A stretch of DNA of 64,000 bases from Aquatica leii. Its lineage: Eukaryota > Arthropoda > Insecta > Coleoptera > Lampyridae. Positions 45,861 through 57,350 of the stretch are shown one piece after another. The stretch spans positions 20,883,123 through 20,947,122 of the forward strand of contig CM069435.1 in assembly GCA_035610365.1 (NCBI GenBank), read 5' to 3'. Position 1 is the stretch's first letter, and each line of letters starts with the position of its first letter. A program made the translations under genes and the position numbers. The notes under the pieces were generated by a model. That model was not told where the DNA came from. It did not search any database and saw only the letters and a program-made list of their open reading frames with translations.

Positions 45861-47550
45861 TTAATTTTGGTAAATACTTTTTTGTTGTCTGTGTGTTAAA
45901 GTCTTGTATATTTGGTACAGAATATCTATCTGGAACAATTATAGCATTTAAAGCTCTATAATCACCGCAAGGGCGCCAGCTATTATTTTTTTGGGACCAC
46001 GTGTAGCGTACTAGCACAATTACTGCTAGATGGTCTGCAGATACCCAATTCGATCATAAATTGGAATTCTTTTTTTGCAATTTCCAATTTTTCTTTGGAC
46101 AGTCGCCGTGGTTTTGTCATGACCGGTTGTCCCTTGGTTACAATACGATGTGTTACGTCATGATTAATGTTTTTAAAGTTGGGTTTCTCATGTACCTAAT
46201 AAATTAGGATACAACTTTATAATTTTTTTGTATTTGTATAACGGATCCACAGTTTGTACTGACCGAATAGACGTTTTTTCTAGTTTAACTTCTGTGCTTA
46301 ATGAAGTTTGATTATCAATTAATCGCTTATTTCTAATATACGACAAAATATTAAAATAATATAGAAAATCAGCTCCCAAAATTGGGCATTCTACATCAGC
46401 AGTCATAAAATTCCAAGTAAATTTTTTTCGTAATTTGAGATTTGAATAGTTTTTGTTCCGTATGTTTTAATGATAGACGAATTAACAGCATATAAATCCC
46501 TTTTGGAGATATTTTTGCGTTCATCTTTTGTGGGTGGTATAACTAAAATATCTGCTCCAGAACCTATAAGAAATCGGTTACCGGTTTCACAAGTTATGAA
46601 TAAACGGTGCGATTTATCTATCCCGTCGCAGTTCACAGTCTGCGACGGGTTTATTCATTTCTCTGGTGAGAACTTTGTGTTTTATAATCACAAGATAAAG
46701 AACATTTAGACGCATGATCCTTATATTTGAAATGATACAAGCAGATCGGATGTTTTTTTTTATAATCTGTACGTTTGGAGACAGTTATAGAACGATTTCT
46801 TGGCACGTTTCTAGACTTATCGCGCTGTATGTCCGATAACTTAAATACTGAAGCTACTAACTGTGGCATTTGATTCTATAAGTTCGTCAATTTATCATCT
46901 TCATTAATCCGAGGCTTTGTCGTTGATGAACTCGAGACAAAAGAGTAAGTTGAAGCCATAGATTCATTTATTTTATCAGCCATTAATGCCACTGAATCCA
47001 AATTATTTTTACTGGTTTCTAAAATTAAACGTATACTAGTTGGTAGTCTTTGAAAAAATATTGTGCGAAGAAAATCTTCAAATACTTCATCTGGCGAAGT
47101 AAACCAGAAGGTTTTTTCGTCCCCAAGCTCAATTTCTGTTAATAATTTTTTTTCTTTACGCTCTTCTGAATCTTCAAATTCCGCTATTAGTTTCTGTTTT
47201 AAAACTGTGTATTGATTTTCTCTTGGAAAGTTATCAATAAAATCAGATATTAATTTTATTCTACTATTTCTGTATCTAAAGAACCAAGAATATAATGACA
47301 TTTTGTTTCTTCACTAGTAATTTTAAACTTAAAAAACTGCGATTCTATCTGAAAAAAACAAATTTTAACGTTTTTTCTCCTTAAAAGAGGAATCTTAATA
47401 ACAACTAGCTACATTAATGTGATTATCTCCAATTTCTTCATTATTAACTTTTTCTTCATTCGTAGTCACATTGAATGTAATGTACTCATCGGTTGACAGG
47501 CTAATATTTCAAAATTAATTTTTTATTTTACCGTTCGGTATTACCATTTA

Positions 47551-48182
47551 TGGATATCACGATTTTTCTCCTACGTATTAACGTTCGGATTACCAAGCAA
47601 TTTTTGAGGCGCCGATTACCAAGTGGGGTCAGATTTGACCCCAACTTTTTTTTCTTATTTTGTAAAGAAAAATCGATTAATTTGTATAGGTAAACTTTAT
47701 TAATATTTTAAATTAACATTATATTTCATATAAACTTATAAAAATAAAATGTAAACATAAATATTGTAGTTTTTTTCTGGCAATGTCCTCAAGTATGACC
47801 CCAACGACAATATTTTTTTTACGTCGCAAAACAAATAACAATTGAAAAATTTGTTATATATTATTAAAAATTGTTGAAAGAAACTCAGCTACAAAAATAT
47901 TAAGACAGTTGTAAAAAAAAACTTAAGAAAAGGCAACAAAAACAACACGTGTGGGATCAAAAAAGACCCCAATGGTAATCGGAAGGTTAAGCCCCTTAAA
48001 TAATTTCGCTTTGTAAATTAGAACGATTTATTTATTTTTACAATACGTAGTATGTCTGACTTTTTTACATACTTGTTTTATCGATTGCCAGGCAACTTAA
48101 TAATAATTTTTACATCTGTTCAAACAAAATTTAAATAATATTTAACATGGTCTTTTAAACACTTGTTTTACAACACCATAAA
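47551..48182 (-). repeat. 5' LTR of the Gypsy element (41-48 kb), interrupted by a MITE
   Basis: 632 bp including the 405-bp MITE and one duplicated TTAA; about 223 bp without them, which matches the 217-bp partner. Shared landmarks are GATATCACGATTTTT, ATTTATTTTTACAAT, ATGTCTGACTTTTTT, TTATCGATTGCCAGGC and CACTTGTTTTACAACACC. Confidence 0.8.
47582..47986. mobile_element. 405-bp piggyBac-type MITE in the Gypsy 5' LTR
   Basis: TTAA at 47578-47581 and 47987-47990. The ends are CGTTCGGATTACCA and, reversed, CCTTCCGATTACCA. Just inside both ends are GGGGTC/GACCCC words (AAGTGGGGTCAGATTTGACC on the left, GGGATCAAAAAAGACCCC on the right). It has no coding capacity. The 3' LTR of the same host element shows the matching empty site (GTATGAAGCCACTTCAATAA against GTATTAAGCCCCTTAAATAA), so the edges are certain. 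The ends differ from those of the full-length piggyBac at 43.5 kb, so that copy did not mobilise it. Confidence 0.9.
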
Positions 48183-49305
48183 TCAATAAATATTATTTTA
48201 ATTTATAAACAACAAATGCAGATTTTTACTAGAATGATGCATTAGTAAGAATTCGTGAAAGAGATTTTCAAAAAGGTTTGGCACTAACGTTTGGCTTGGA
48301 GTATTCGGGGGTTATGTACAAAAACTACACTTTTATCAAGAGAATCTTACCTTCTGTCTTTGCAGATCAGAAATGTTACATATTTCCAACTTGTAAGGCT
48401 TCAGTATACTTTTTTTTATTTTGCGATTTTTTTTAATAACAGTTTTTTTTATCAATCAGACGAAGACCCACATATACGCTGAACAGGACCATCTTGTTCT
48501 ATGTTGATCTGCTCGTGTGCTACATAGAGCGCATCTTCTTGACGCGAAATGGAGTGGCATATAAGTTGGACGATGTCATCTTTTTTCTAGCGAAACATTT
48601 AGAATGAATTGACTAACTGGTAATTCATCATTAAGTCTACTTCACTAGCTAGTTGCTAAAGCAGTCCCAACGATGCCGGTTACAACAAAAAGATGAAAAT
48701 CTTTTAGACTAGTGCCCTTTTCCTCACATCTTGTAGTGTATATGATGAATAAACTGACAAGAGAAATATCAAAAAAGTGCCATCAAAATTGGTGATACCA
48801 TTTCTTACTTTGCCCTTTGATCTGCTATGAAATTTTCTCGTAACTTAAAGGCAGGCGACTAACTCAATTTGATTCTGCAAGCGGATCGGTGTGCTAATTC
48901 TACACTAAATTAAAAAGGCGCCAAAACAAAAGAATACAACCCAATACAGACCTTGTTTAAATCTTTCGATTACTGAAAGGGACAAATTGACAAAGCACAA
49001 ATTCTAACAATATAATTATTTCCAATGAGAGAGAATAAGCACTGAAATAAAAAAAAAACTTAGACCAATAACAAATTAAATAACAAAATTAGATTCGTCA
49101 AATAATATCACAGTTATAATATCGATGGAAGCCCTATCAATTAGGCAACACACCTTACTACTAATTATATTCAATTACCAACAAAAATTCTAAGTGATTG
49201 ATTTTAATCAAGGTTAACTAGTAATCAAACAATTACTTCTTTTACCCTGTAGTCGCAAAACGAATCGATAATCGACAATTATAATACTGAATTGCAAAAC
49301 AAGGT
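48183..49305. other. Stretch with no gene seen
   Basis: No recognisable coding sequence. A 63-codon frame at 48291-48482 has no known domain. Confidence 0.4.
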
Positions 49306-50320
49306 AAAAGCACAAACACTTACCCAACCAAAAAATTCTTCGTCATTCTTGCAATGTTGTATCCTTTATCTTGTAATTTTTTTTGCTAAATATTTGGCAT
49401 TGGCAAGAACTTGCTTTTGGTAGCTAACAAACTCTTCCGTTTTTTGCTTGTTTGAAAGCTGTCGCAATTCCAGCAATTGAGTTATTGTGCAGCCCTCCAT
49501 GCAATCCAGGAAACATCGCATGGTTTATTTTAGCTTTAAAATCATACATGATCTTCTCATCCTTTTCATTAACCGAACGAACTTCTTTTCTAAAAAAAAT
49601 TATGACGGCTCTAGGACCTCCTAAACTTTTATGCGTAGTTGTCATAACCACATCGCTATATTCAAACATTAAGAATGGCACCTACAGTTATGCGTCAAGA
49701 AATATGAGCCATATTTATCTGAATCTTTTGTAATCTCAAACTCTCGAGTAACAACTAATCCTAGTAATAATTAATTTAGGTCTAAACGATTTAACCAAAC
49801 CAGCTAGTTGATTGTAGTCGATTAAACCAGTTATAAAATCAACCTTATAAGCCATCGATTCAAAAAACATGGCAGTGGCGAAAATCTTTTTCCTTTGTGT
49901 AGCAAAACCATGAGTGAGATGACACCCGTCAGCCAGATCCAACCCCATAATGCAACTGTGAGTTCCTATTAAACCAGTGTACACTGCTAAATTTTCTGGA
50001 AAACCAAAGTACAATTGTACATTCACACCCCATTCTTCTGGATTTAGGTTGTAATCTACGACCGCACGTTTCTGTGCTAAAAGTTTGTTTTTATCAATGT
50101 ATTCATTTATACAATACTATGTTTACCCAGAAAATCCATCGAAATATTTGTTATGCAGGTAAGAATTAAGACACAGAACCACTGACAAAGAAGCAAAATT
50201 CTTGGAAGCAATCAACTCTAGTCCTGACAATTGTCGCTTCTTTTCCTTATGCATAACATCAAAAGGCTCCGGATCCGAGTCCCAAAGAGTGGCATTCATT
50301 AATTTAGAATTTCCGCTCAT
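49306..50320 (-). pseudogene. Serine hydroxymethyltransferase pseudogene (SHMT-like)
   Basis: SHMT interconverts serine and glycine with tetrahydrofolate using pyridoxal phosphate. From the Met at 50320 the minus strand reads LWDSDPEPFDVMHKEKKRQL, GLELIASKNFASLSVVLCLN, then, after two in-frame stops near 50120, a NEYID...[12 protein letters not shown] stretch and [20 protein letters not shown]. Next come [36 protein letters not shown], the PLP-lysine motif [15 protein letters not shown] and [20 protein letters not shown]. Key sites have changed: SENF is SKNF, SGSPAN is FGFPEN. The region of the DMAH motif is damaged, with only NMAHIS left. It is colinear with no introns over about 320 residues and stops at about 49310, where GGGTAAGT could be chance or an old donor. 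A retrocopy is likely. Confidence 0.8.
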
Positions 50321-50334
50321 AGTGAAGGCACTCT

Positions 50335-51175
50335 GATAAACGGTTTGTAGATTAAGCCGTTTTAAATTAAACTCAGCAGTATAGTAACAATGCCAGTAGT
50401 AACGTTCGCTATTTCCTTTTTATTTGATTTACGAACAAAATATGCGTGGTACATAAGCTTATGTAGGACATTTCTATATTATGCTCAATTTAGCCTTGAC
50501 TGCGTTAAAATAATTCGAAAAATTTAAACGGATAATACATAAAGTTAAAGATGAGTCAAAGTTTGCGACTGAAAGTAAACTTGAACCAATGTGATCTACG
50601 TTAGGATTACATATAATAACTGTTTTGCTTAAAGGTGACGGTTAACTAATAAGATTGATACAATTACAAAAAAAAATAAGATTATACAATACTATTAAGT
50701 AGTACCAAGCAGTTGACATGATTAATTAACGAATGCACTACAGTTACAAAATACGTTATGATAAGGAAGGTGCACGAAACTGTTTGACTAATATATAAGT
50801 AATTAAAATTATACGATCCTGAGGATTCAAACTAAGGTGTAAGTCATATCTCGTTACATCGGATTTATTAGAGAAAGTGGCTTGCACAGGTTACCTATCT
50901 ACAACGGCCATGTATCGGAATAAAATAGGACTCCCTCGGAAATCGCTGCAACGTCAAGTAATCCACAAAATCGCTTATTCGCTCAATACTTGAATAAGTG
51001 TTTCACAGCACATTCAATTAAACAGACTAACTCTGATACGACGTATCAACGATTTCAATAAAGCCGTTACTTGCTGTATCGCCTTTAACCCCACCCGTAA
51101 CGTAAATTGACCGTCAGTAGTGGCGTATAAACAGTGCAGCTGTTAATTTTTAAAAAATACAAAATAACGACATGT
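50335..51175. other. Stretch with no gene seen
   Basis: No coding similarity recognised between the SHMT pseudogene and the deleted piggyBac. Confidence 0.4.
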
Positions 51176-51179
51176 AACA

Positions 51180-52200
51180 GATCTTATAAATCATCTGTAT
51201 CATCTATAAAACCCATATTTGCATTATAATCTTTTACAATATTTGGGAATAAAATGGTTTCCTTTTCCTTCTCTTTTTTCTTGCGCTCAACCATTTCCAT
51301 TTTATAGATACAGTAGTCGGTTACCCTCTAATAGTTTTTGCTGTGCTGTAATTCTTTATCTGTTTTCATATTCATCGGAAATCCCAACCGTTTAACCTTA
51401 AATGTGCCACATGAATATATTTTTTCAGATTTCTACTGTCTCAACAGCCGCAAAAAGTAAAATAAACCTCAACTTATCTCTGTCTTATCACCAACTTTTC
51501 TAGTGTAAAGCGACCTTTGAAAGGAGTCGTAGACGCGTTCAAAGGTTTGTAAAATGTAGCAAAGGTTTTGAACAATGCTGACAGCAACGGTCGAATTTTG
51601 TAGTTTGTCACAGCTAGGTTCCTCTCGTTTAAGCTGCAAGAAGTTACTATTGAAATATATGTTTCCTAGCAACTGATCAAACCTAGTTCTTGACAAAAAA
51701 TTTGAAGTATATTTATGTCTTAACTCTAATTTAGTCGACCAGAAATTTCGGTAACTTGGCAAAGCTCCCATAAGTATATTTATTGCAAAAAACGTTTTTA
51801 GTGCCATTTTGTGTGGCACACAAATTAGAATAAAATTCGTTCAAATAAGGTATCAAAAATCAACGAACAAAACACTGGAGGTGTTTTGTTTGTTGATTTT
51901 GGAAGTTCAATCTCGTCAGGAATACTTATGACTTCAACTTTTTGAACAAAACCTCCCGATGCAATGTAAATAATCACATCTGTCTTTCAAACCAATTTAT
52001 TCACAGTGAGTTTTTTGCAAGTTTTAAGAGTGGGAGGTTATCATCGTTGTCATCGTCATCAGATATTTAGTTTTGGTTAAAAATATTATGTATTTGCACG
52101 TTATCAGGCTCAAAATGTAAATCAGGTAGACTAGGTAGACAGAAAGACTATATTTGATCAAAAATCTTTTTTACCATCTATCCAAAACTGCACGAAGGAA
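51180..52200 (-). pseudogene. Internally deleted piggyBac-like transposase
   Basis: Minus strand. An acidic N-terminal stretch (SDDDDNDDNLPLL) lies near 52050. At 51469-51819 are FFAINILMGALPSYRNFWST, NFLSRTRFDQLLGNIYFNSN, and SIVQNLCYILQTFERVYDSF, which form the pre-catalytic core of piggyBac transposases. At about 51190-51430 are CGTFKVKRLGFPMNMKTDKE and VKDYNANMGFIDDTDDL, the post-catalytic part. The segment carrying the first two catalytic Asps is absent, so this is a deletion derivative. TTAA-flanked ends were not found. It is diverged from the piggyBac at 43.5 kb. Confidence 0.7.
51856..51900. repeat. 45-bp near-perfect hairpin
   Basis: Arms of 20 bp, AAAATCAACGAACAAAACAC and its reverse complement with one mismatch, are separated by TGGAG. 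It lies in the piggyBac remnant ahead of the core frame. It could form a stable cruciform or RNA stem. It may be a local inverted duplication. Confidence 0.7.
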
Positions 52201-53770
52201 ACTACAAACTCAAATGTAAACCACAACATGTTATGCTAGTTCGACATTATGAATGTGTGGTTTCACATCAACACCACAAGGCCTAAAAGAATTAAAATTA
52301 TATCGGTTTTTAATTTTCTGTAAAATTCTGTAAATAACCCATTATCTTGTAACGTCCCGTTAGAGTTCATTACATTTAAAATTCAATTTTGCATTCGTTT
52401 ATTTTCTGCAACTAATATTGCACTTAAATTTATTCAGTTTGGCAACATTGCGTCGTATTTCGAATCGACCCGAGTAATCGATTTTGTTTGCACTTCCGTG
52501 GGAGCCATCTTTAGGCTTTCATGTAAGTGGTGCGAGGAAGACAAATTTCCTTAAATATGGCGTAAAAACGCATACAAATTAATTTTTATTCATTCCAACT
52601 AATTGCTGTGATTTTACAATGTTACGCAATACATTTATACAAAGGAATTAATTTTAAGGCCGTTGCATCTAAAGCAACAATGTTTTGGTCTTGTTTTTTT
52701 ATTTACTGGATTTTCCGTTATTGGAGTTTATTATTTACTGGATTGTATTTATTGGATTTATATTTTGGTTTTATGCCTGCTGTTGTGCTTTCAAATCTAC
52801 ATTCGTTTGATTCGTTATAATATGCTGGAAGAATCTTATCACTTCAACAAAGAATGTGCTAAAAATAGAAGATATCAGATAAGGTCATATCATATATGGT
52901 GAGTCACCTGGAATTTATGCTACTACTTATTACATTTTAAATTCAAGTTAATTAAATTGTGTTATCAAAAACTTTTTGGAATACATACTCCGTAACAAAT
53001 TAAACGTTTATTACCTTTGAATTGATATCGATTAATATTTAGTTATAAGATTTTATGCTTTTTATATATCACCAATTTAAAGGTGGTTGGCGCCCAAATA
53101 TTGTTTTAATCCAAATATTGTTTTAATCCTAATATTGTTTTAATTCAAATAATGTTTATTTTTCTTTAATGTAAATAGTTAGTGTATTATGTTATATTTG
53201 CAAATAAATTAAAGGAATTCACGCCTGTATATTGTACTTTCATGTAGGCTCACACCCAGAGGTCTGTGTTCTGACTGCTGCCGTGGTAAAATAAGTATTT
53301 TTGCTTTCAATAAATGTATTTTTATATTTTGAACGTATTATTGTTTTTATTGTATGTTTTTTATTTTGTTATTACAATCTTTACAAAATATGTGCAATGG
53401 GGCAATTAAAATCTTGTATAAATCGTAAAAAACTTAACGCCCATTCATCTTGACGATACTAATACCTCACCACGCCACTACCAACAACTAAAAAATCTAT
53501 TTATTCTCAATTTGTGATTTTTGTGCAATCTGTTATAAGTTTCTATGTAGATTAGCATGCATGGTCGTAATAGAACATACCACGAACTTCAAAAGTTATA
53601 AAAGTTTGTTTACTCATACAAGAATAAAACATGGAATGTCCGTTAAAAACAAGGATAGTCCACGTAGATTACGTACTACTTACAGTGATATTTGACAGTG
53701 CAGATATTTTGGTGTAAAGGTAAATATGCATTAGTGTGTGATATTTATTGTTATTTTAATAAAATATATA
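52201..53770. other. Stretch without a gene; possible LTR-like pieces
   Basis: No domain recognised. TGTAACGTCCCG at about 52356 looks like an LTR start, and TGGCGCCCAA at about 53088 looks like a primer-binding site, but no partner LTR or pol sequence is present. Two overlapping hydrophobic frames (52608-52902) arise from short TTTACTGGATT repeats. An AATAAA follows CTGACTGCTGCCGTGG near 53310. Confidence 0.3.
53096..53157. repeat. 17-bp tandem repeat, 3.6 copies
   Basis: The unit AAATATTGTTTTAATCC starts at 53096 and 53113. A third copy at 53130 reads TAATATTGTTTTAATTC, followed by a partial copy AAATAATGTTT. It lies directly after the TGGCGCCC word. Confidence 0.8.
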
Positions 53771-53773
53771 AAC

Positions 53774-54690
53774 ATGGATAAAAATAATACTTGTGGCGGT
53801 ATATCTGGGACCACAAAAAAGAGAAACATTAGCTACTCACAAGAAAAGATCAGCATGTAACTGCAAAAGATTAAAATATTTTGAAGTTGTGAGAAAGTTC
53901 AGCGTGTTTTAAAGCTTCCATTGCAATTCACAGTACGAGTCGCGGACAAATTGAATATGTTTTAAAATCTTTGTGCAACGTCTAAGAAATTTCCAGATGA
54001 GGTATACCAATAGGTGCATCAGCACATTAAATCCTTCAGAAGCAAAAGGTCGCGCAACAGTTTAAAAAATTCAACTAAGAGATATTTACCAGAAGCGTTG
54101 AATATTATAAAAAATGTTTTACATGTACAACTTAAATTACCCAATGTTAAGGTATGCTACGAATTCTATAACTCACGTACTGATACTTGCAGCGTACGTG
54201 ACAAGTTTCAAGCAAACCGTGGTCGTTTACAAAAGACACCAAAAACCCAAGTATTTTACGATAAAATGAAAAAAAGCAAAAAAAAAGCTCAAAACAATAC
54301 GAATTTTTCGCCCAATGTACCAGCCAAGGATTGTGCTATCTTAGAAAACATTTCTGTATGGAATGGCACAAAAATATAAGATTGAAGAGCCAATGTATAA
54401 GCACGGAATCTCTCGATGACTGGTATGAAGTAATACAAATTTCTAGAGCACAACTTTATTCAATCGTTGTTGTTTCAGTAAACCAACACATAATCAAGAA
54501 CTGGAGCAGATTTCTTACAGACACAGTTTCCAAAAAATGTCACAGACAAACGCAATCTATAAAAGAAATTTTTTTTATTAAGAATCATTTTAGATCAGTG
54601 CACTACAGATCTACATATAACGGTCACTGTGAGACTACACTAAATGACTGTTTCAAAGAAAAAAGATAATGCAAAAAGTACTTCACCAAA
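53774..54690 (+). pseudogene. Unnamed TE-like insect protein family, member 1
   Basis: A possible start at 53774 reads MDKNNTCGG. At 54014-54379 the frame reads HQHIKSFRSKRSRNSLKN, TKRYLPEALNIIKNVLHVQL and PNVKVCYEFYNSRTDTCSV. This fits a multi-copy insect protein pattern: an I.SFP..SHY.R block, a YL...L.I..MY block, then a V.Y..Y segment and a DTC..C motif. The second family member is at 60.1-61.9 kb. A later segment (FRSVHYRSTYNGHCETTLND, about 54590-54650) resembles the family's ..VHFG.S....TLH. Frames are broken several times. The pattern recurs in insect genomes in many copies, so it is probably transposon-borne; its enzymatic role is unknown to me. Confidence 0.45.
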
Positions 54691-55107
54691 ATATGCTATC
54701 CTGGCCGAAGAGGAATTTAAGTTGAATTGTAACAAGTCTACCGTAACCGACAGTAGTACGACCGATTTGTCGATGTCGGTAGACCTAGATACAGCAACCA
54801 GCAAAAAGGTTGCACTAGATCAAAGAAAGCGTTCTGTAACAAAAAAATTAGTTGACAAACTAATGCTTTCGTTAATGAAGTAACGACGTACAGTCAGACG
54901 GTTTTAAAAAATATAAAAATAATTGCGTTAAAAATCAAGAAAGCCAACAAATTTCTTCTACTTAGATTTTCTTTGATTTTAGAGCGTGTCCACGCAAGAG
55001 TTAAGACAAGATTTTTAAACATCTGTTGTTGTAAAAAACGTGTAGAACAGTTGAATAAAAAATTATTTGAAACCAAGCAAAATACAATTTTAAAAAATGT
55101 CAATTAA
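54644..55107 (+). other. Two overlapping open frames, unassigned
   Basis: 54644-54883 is an 79-codon Ser/Thr- and Lys-rich frame (NCNKSTVTDSSTTDLSMSVD). It is overlapped from about 54863 to 55107 by a frame without a Met (LLLRFSLILERVHARVKTRF, NICCCKKRVEQLNKKLFETK) with coiled-coil-like character. They follow the TE-like family member on the same strand and may be its decayed tail or a second gene of that element. No domain recognised. Confidence 0.3.
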
Positions 55108-55249
55108 TACAATTCCGCCATCATAAGCGAAACCTTATCTATTAATGTTAATATTTGATGATAACATGAAACCATGCGTAAATAATTGATTTAATTAATA
55201 TTGTTTTTGATGTAGGTTTTCGTTTTGATATGATTTATGATATTTTTTG

Positions 55250-56060
55250 CTACAAGTTCTCTATAGGGTCAGACGATTGTGGTGGTTAGTTCATCCTGCC
55301 AACTTTATTGACTGTCATTCATGATTTCACTGCTCTATGGCAAGGAGCATTATCGTCTTGGAAAATTTGTTCGCCAAACACTACGTTGTATTGTGTGCTG
55401 GAGAACCATGTATATACCGTTGTTTATCATTTGAGAGACGACATGTAATCAACCAATTCTTTTAGCAGACATGCATCCCTATACCATGACGGACGTTTGA
55501 TGTTTAAATGTTAAAATTGCACACACAGAAATTTTTTTTCCAGGAAACTTTACATACGCATTTCCAGCATAGTGAAATTTAATTCATCAACTAAATATAA
55601 TTTTGTGTATGTCCAATTTTTGTGTTTTTTAGCACAGTAGTATTTTGTTTTTTAAAAACCAAAGTTCTTCGTTGTGCTCTATGTCATCTTAGTCCGAAAC
55701 AAAGCATTCTTTTCATGACAGTAGAAGTGCTCAAGCTTACACCTGTAGCTTCAGATCACATTTTTGTTAATTGAATCGGATTCAGCTATCTATGTGCCAG
55801 ATTTGCTGTTCTAAGTACTGCATCACCTTGAATTGAAGTTGTCTTTGTCGTCCACGACACGGTTTGTCTTTGGCGTACTTTTTAATAACCCTAACAACAA
55901 AGATTGATTACAGTTGACTTTTACCGTTATTTTACGACTGGAAGATGCAGAAAAAACCATTCGAAACCGTTTTTCGTCCGACAATTATGTTCATATCTTC
56001 TCAAATGGCATTTTGTAATTTTGACAAAATTCAAAGAAAGGCTAAATAGGTAAAATAATT
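55250..56060 (-). pseudogene. Tc1-like transposase remnant
   Basis: Minus strand. A helix-turn-helix remnant near 55900 is followed by HKNWTYTKLYLVDELNF, the first-Asp region where Tc1 reads W....FSDES.F. Next comes the KHQTSVMV.GCMSAKRIG block near 55480, which matches the Tc1 SVMVWG.....G motif. Then FQDDNAPCHRAVKS near 55350 holds the second catalytic Asp, and PPQSSDPIENL near 55270 corresponds to WP.QSPDLNPIENLW. Frames change at several points. No terminal repeats were recognised. Confidence 0.7.
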
Positions 56061-56404
56061 GTTGTGCACAAGATCTTAGTATAACAAAAACAAATAGTAT
56101 CAAACCAAAATAAACGCGTTTTCAAAAAAATTGCAAGAAAAAACCTACTTTAAAGCAATACTTATCTACGTTTGGTAACTATATATGCTAAAATTCTTGA
56201 TCTTTTTTTGCATAATAATAAATCTCCTGGCATAGTTGATTGGGCAAAATTTCTTGTTTTTTTATGTAACAAAAAAATAACTGTTCTACCATAATAACTA
56301 CATATTTAAAAATTTTAATTGAATATAACACTTCCAAGTATCTACATCATGGTCCAAAAAAATCAAGTCAAATCCTAGTCCCCGGCAGAACTTTAAAGTT
56401 CAGG

Positions 56405-57350
56405 GGGTTCTTAGAATCTCGGGTCGATCATGAAAATAGCGACATGGAATGTACGAACATTATATGAAGTAGCCAAATTTCAAAATACATTACAAGGAAT
56501 CAACAGATTAAAAATCCAAATACTATGATAAGTGAACATAGATGGATTGGAACCAGACAATGCAAAATAAAAAATGGGGAAGTTGTATATTATTCAGGAA
56601 ACAGCAAAAACTAACACGAACACCGTGTAGCAATAATAGTCAGTAAGCAGGTCAGTAAATCCCTCAAAACCTTCATGCTTCTACAACTAAAAGCTAGCCC
56701 ATCTAACATCAATCTGATACAAGTATACGCTTCTACCGCAGAAAAGAGTGATGAATTAATAGAAGAATTCTAAATAAGAGAAGTTATGATATTAACTAAA
56801 CAACATGACGTAAATATCACTATGGAGAACTTCAACGCCAAAATAGAAAAAACTTATCTAGGAGCGGATGTGGGATCTGACCATAACCCAGTATTAGTCT
56901 CATAAGTCACATCCTAAAAGTCTTCTTCAGAATAATACGCGAAAGAATACACAAAAAATGCAAAGTCCATAATTTAGTTTCAGACAAGAATATGGCACAA
57001 TAGAAACACTCTGTTGTATTCAAATATTGGGAGAAAAATATCTTGATATGAATGTGGAACTCTGCGCTTGTTTCATAGATATTGAGAAAGCGTTTAACAA
57101 GGTACAACAGAATTAACAACGTTTTTTACGCAAAATTATAAAAGTGATCCTACAAGAGAGGATACAAAGAAAACGTAGTGTGGGTAAAAAAAGAAATGGT
57201 TGAAGAATTTAAGAGACTGGTTCCACTGTAGCACAAAATTTCTATTCAGAACAGCCGCCGACAAGTTCAAGATAACCCTTATATTAGCCAACCTCCAACG
57301 AGAAGAGAAGCGATGAAGAATAAGAAGAAGAAGAAACAATTCTATCTATC
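56405..57350 (+). mobile_element. RTE-like LINE remnant with large internal deletions
   Basis: The endonuclease starts at about 56429: MKIATWNVRTLYEVAKFQNT, then, in changing frames, NGEVVYYSGNSKN, VSKSLKTFMLLQLKA, QVYASTAEKSDE and ENFNAKIEKTYLGADVG (to about 56880). The sequence then jumps to RT pieces, LKVFFRIIRERIHKKC and LDMNVELCACFIDIEKAFNK (domain A, 57040-57100), and jumps again to the C-terminal WLKNLRDWFHCST-like motif near 57200. It ends in GAAGAAGAAGAAAC. This is the same general family as the LINEs at 2.4, 24.8 and 62 kb. Confidence 0.75.

Larger units (their letters stand above)
41025..48182 (-). mobile_element. Ty3/Gypsy element with both LTRs, fossil, carrying piggyBac and a MITE
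   Basis: A second Gypsy element on the minus strand. The 5' LTR is 47551-48182 (with a MITE inside) and the 3' LTR is 41025-41241. Parts: gag 46876-47301, Cys-rich region 46651-46869, protease 46403-46636, start of RT 45865-46017, rest of RT 42974-43478, RNase H about 42560-42951, integrase about 41620-42560, C-terminal tail 41255-41440 and polypurine tract just inside the 3' LTR. A piggyBac copy (43483-45860) sits in the RT region. Without its two insertions it would be about 4.4 kb. It is broken in at least five places. LTR divergence, again roughly a tenth by eye, indicates an old insertion. Confidence 0.85.

Noticed and set aside
49316-49330. Splice donor GGGTAAGT at the 3' edge of the SHMT copy as proof of an exon
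   Set aside because: A single donor-like word in a broken gene with no downstream exon found is not enough; kept only as a caveat.
52608-52902. Two hydrophobic frames resembling a membrane protein
   Set aside because: Built from short TTTACTGGATT-type repeats in AT-rich DNA; no family resemblance.
52356-53097. Possible LTR (TGTAACGTCCCG...) followed by a TGGCGCCCAA primer-like site
   Set aside because: No CA end before the site, no second LTR and no coding remains; too weak to list as an element.
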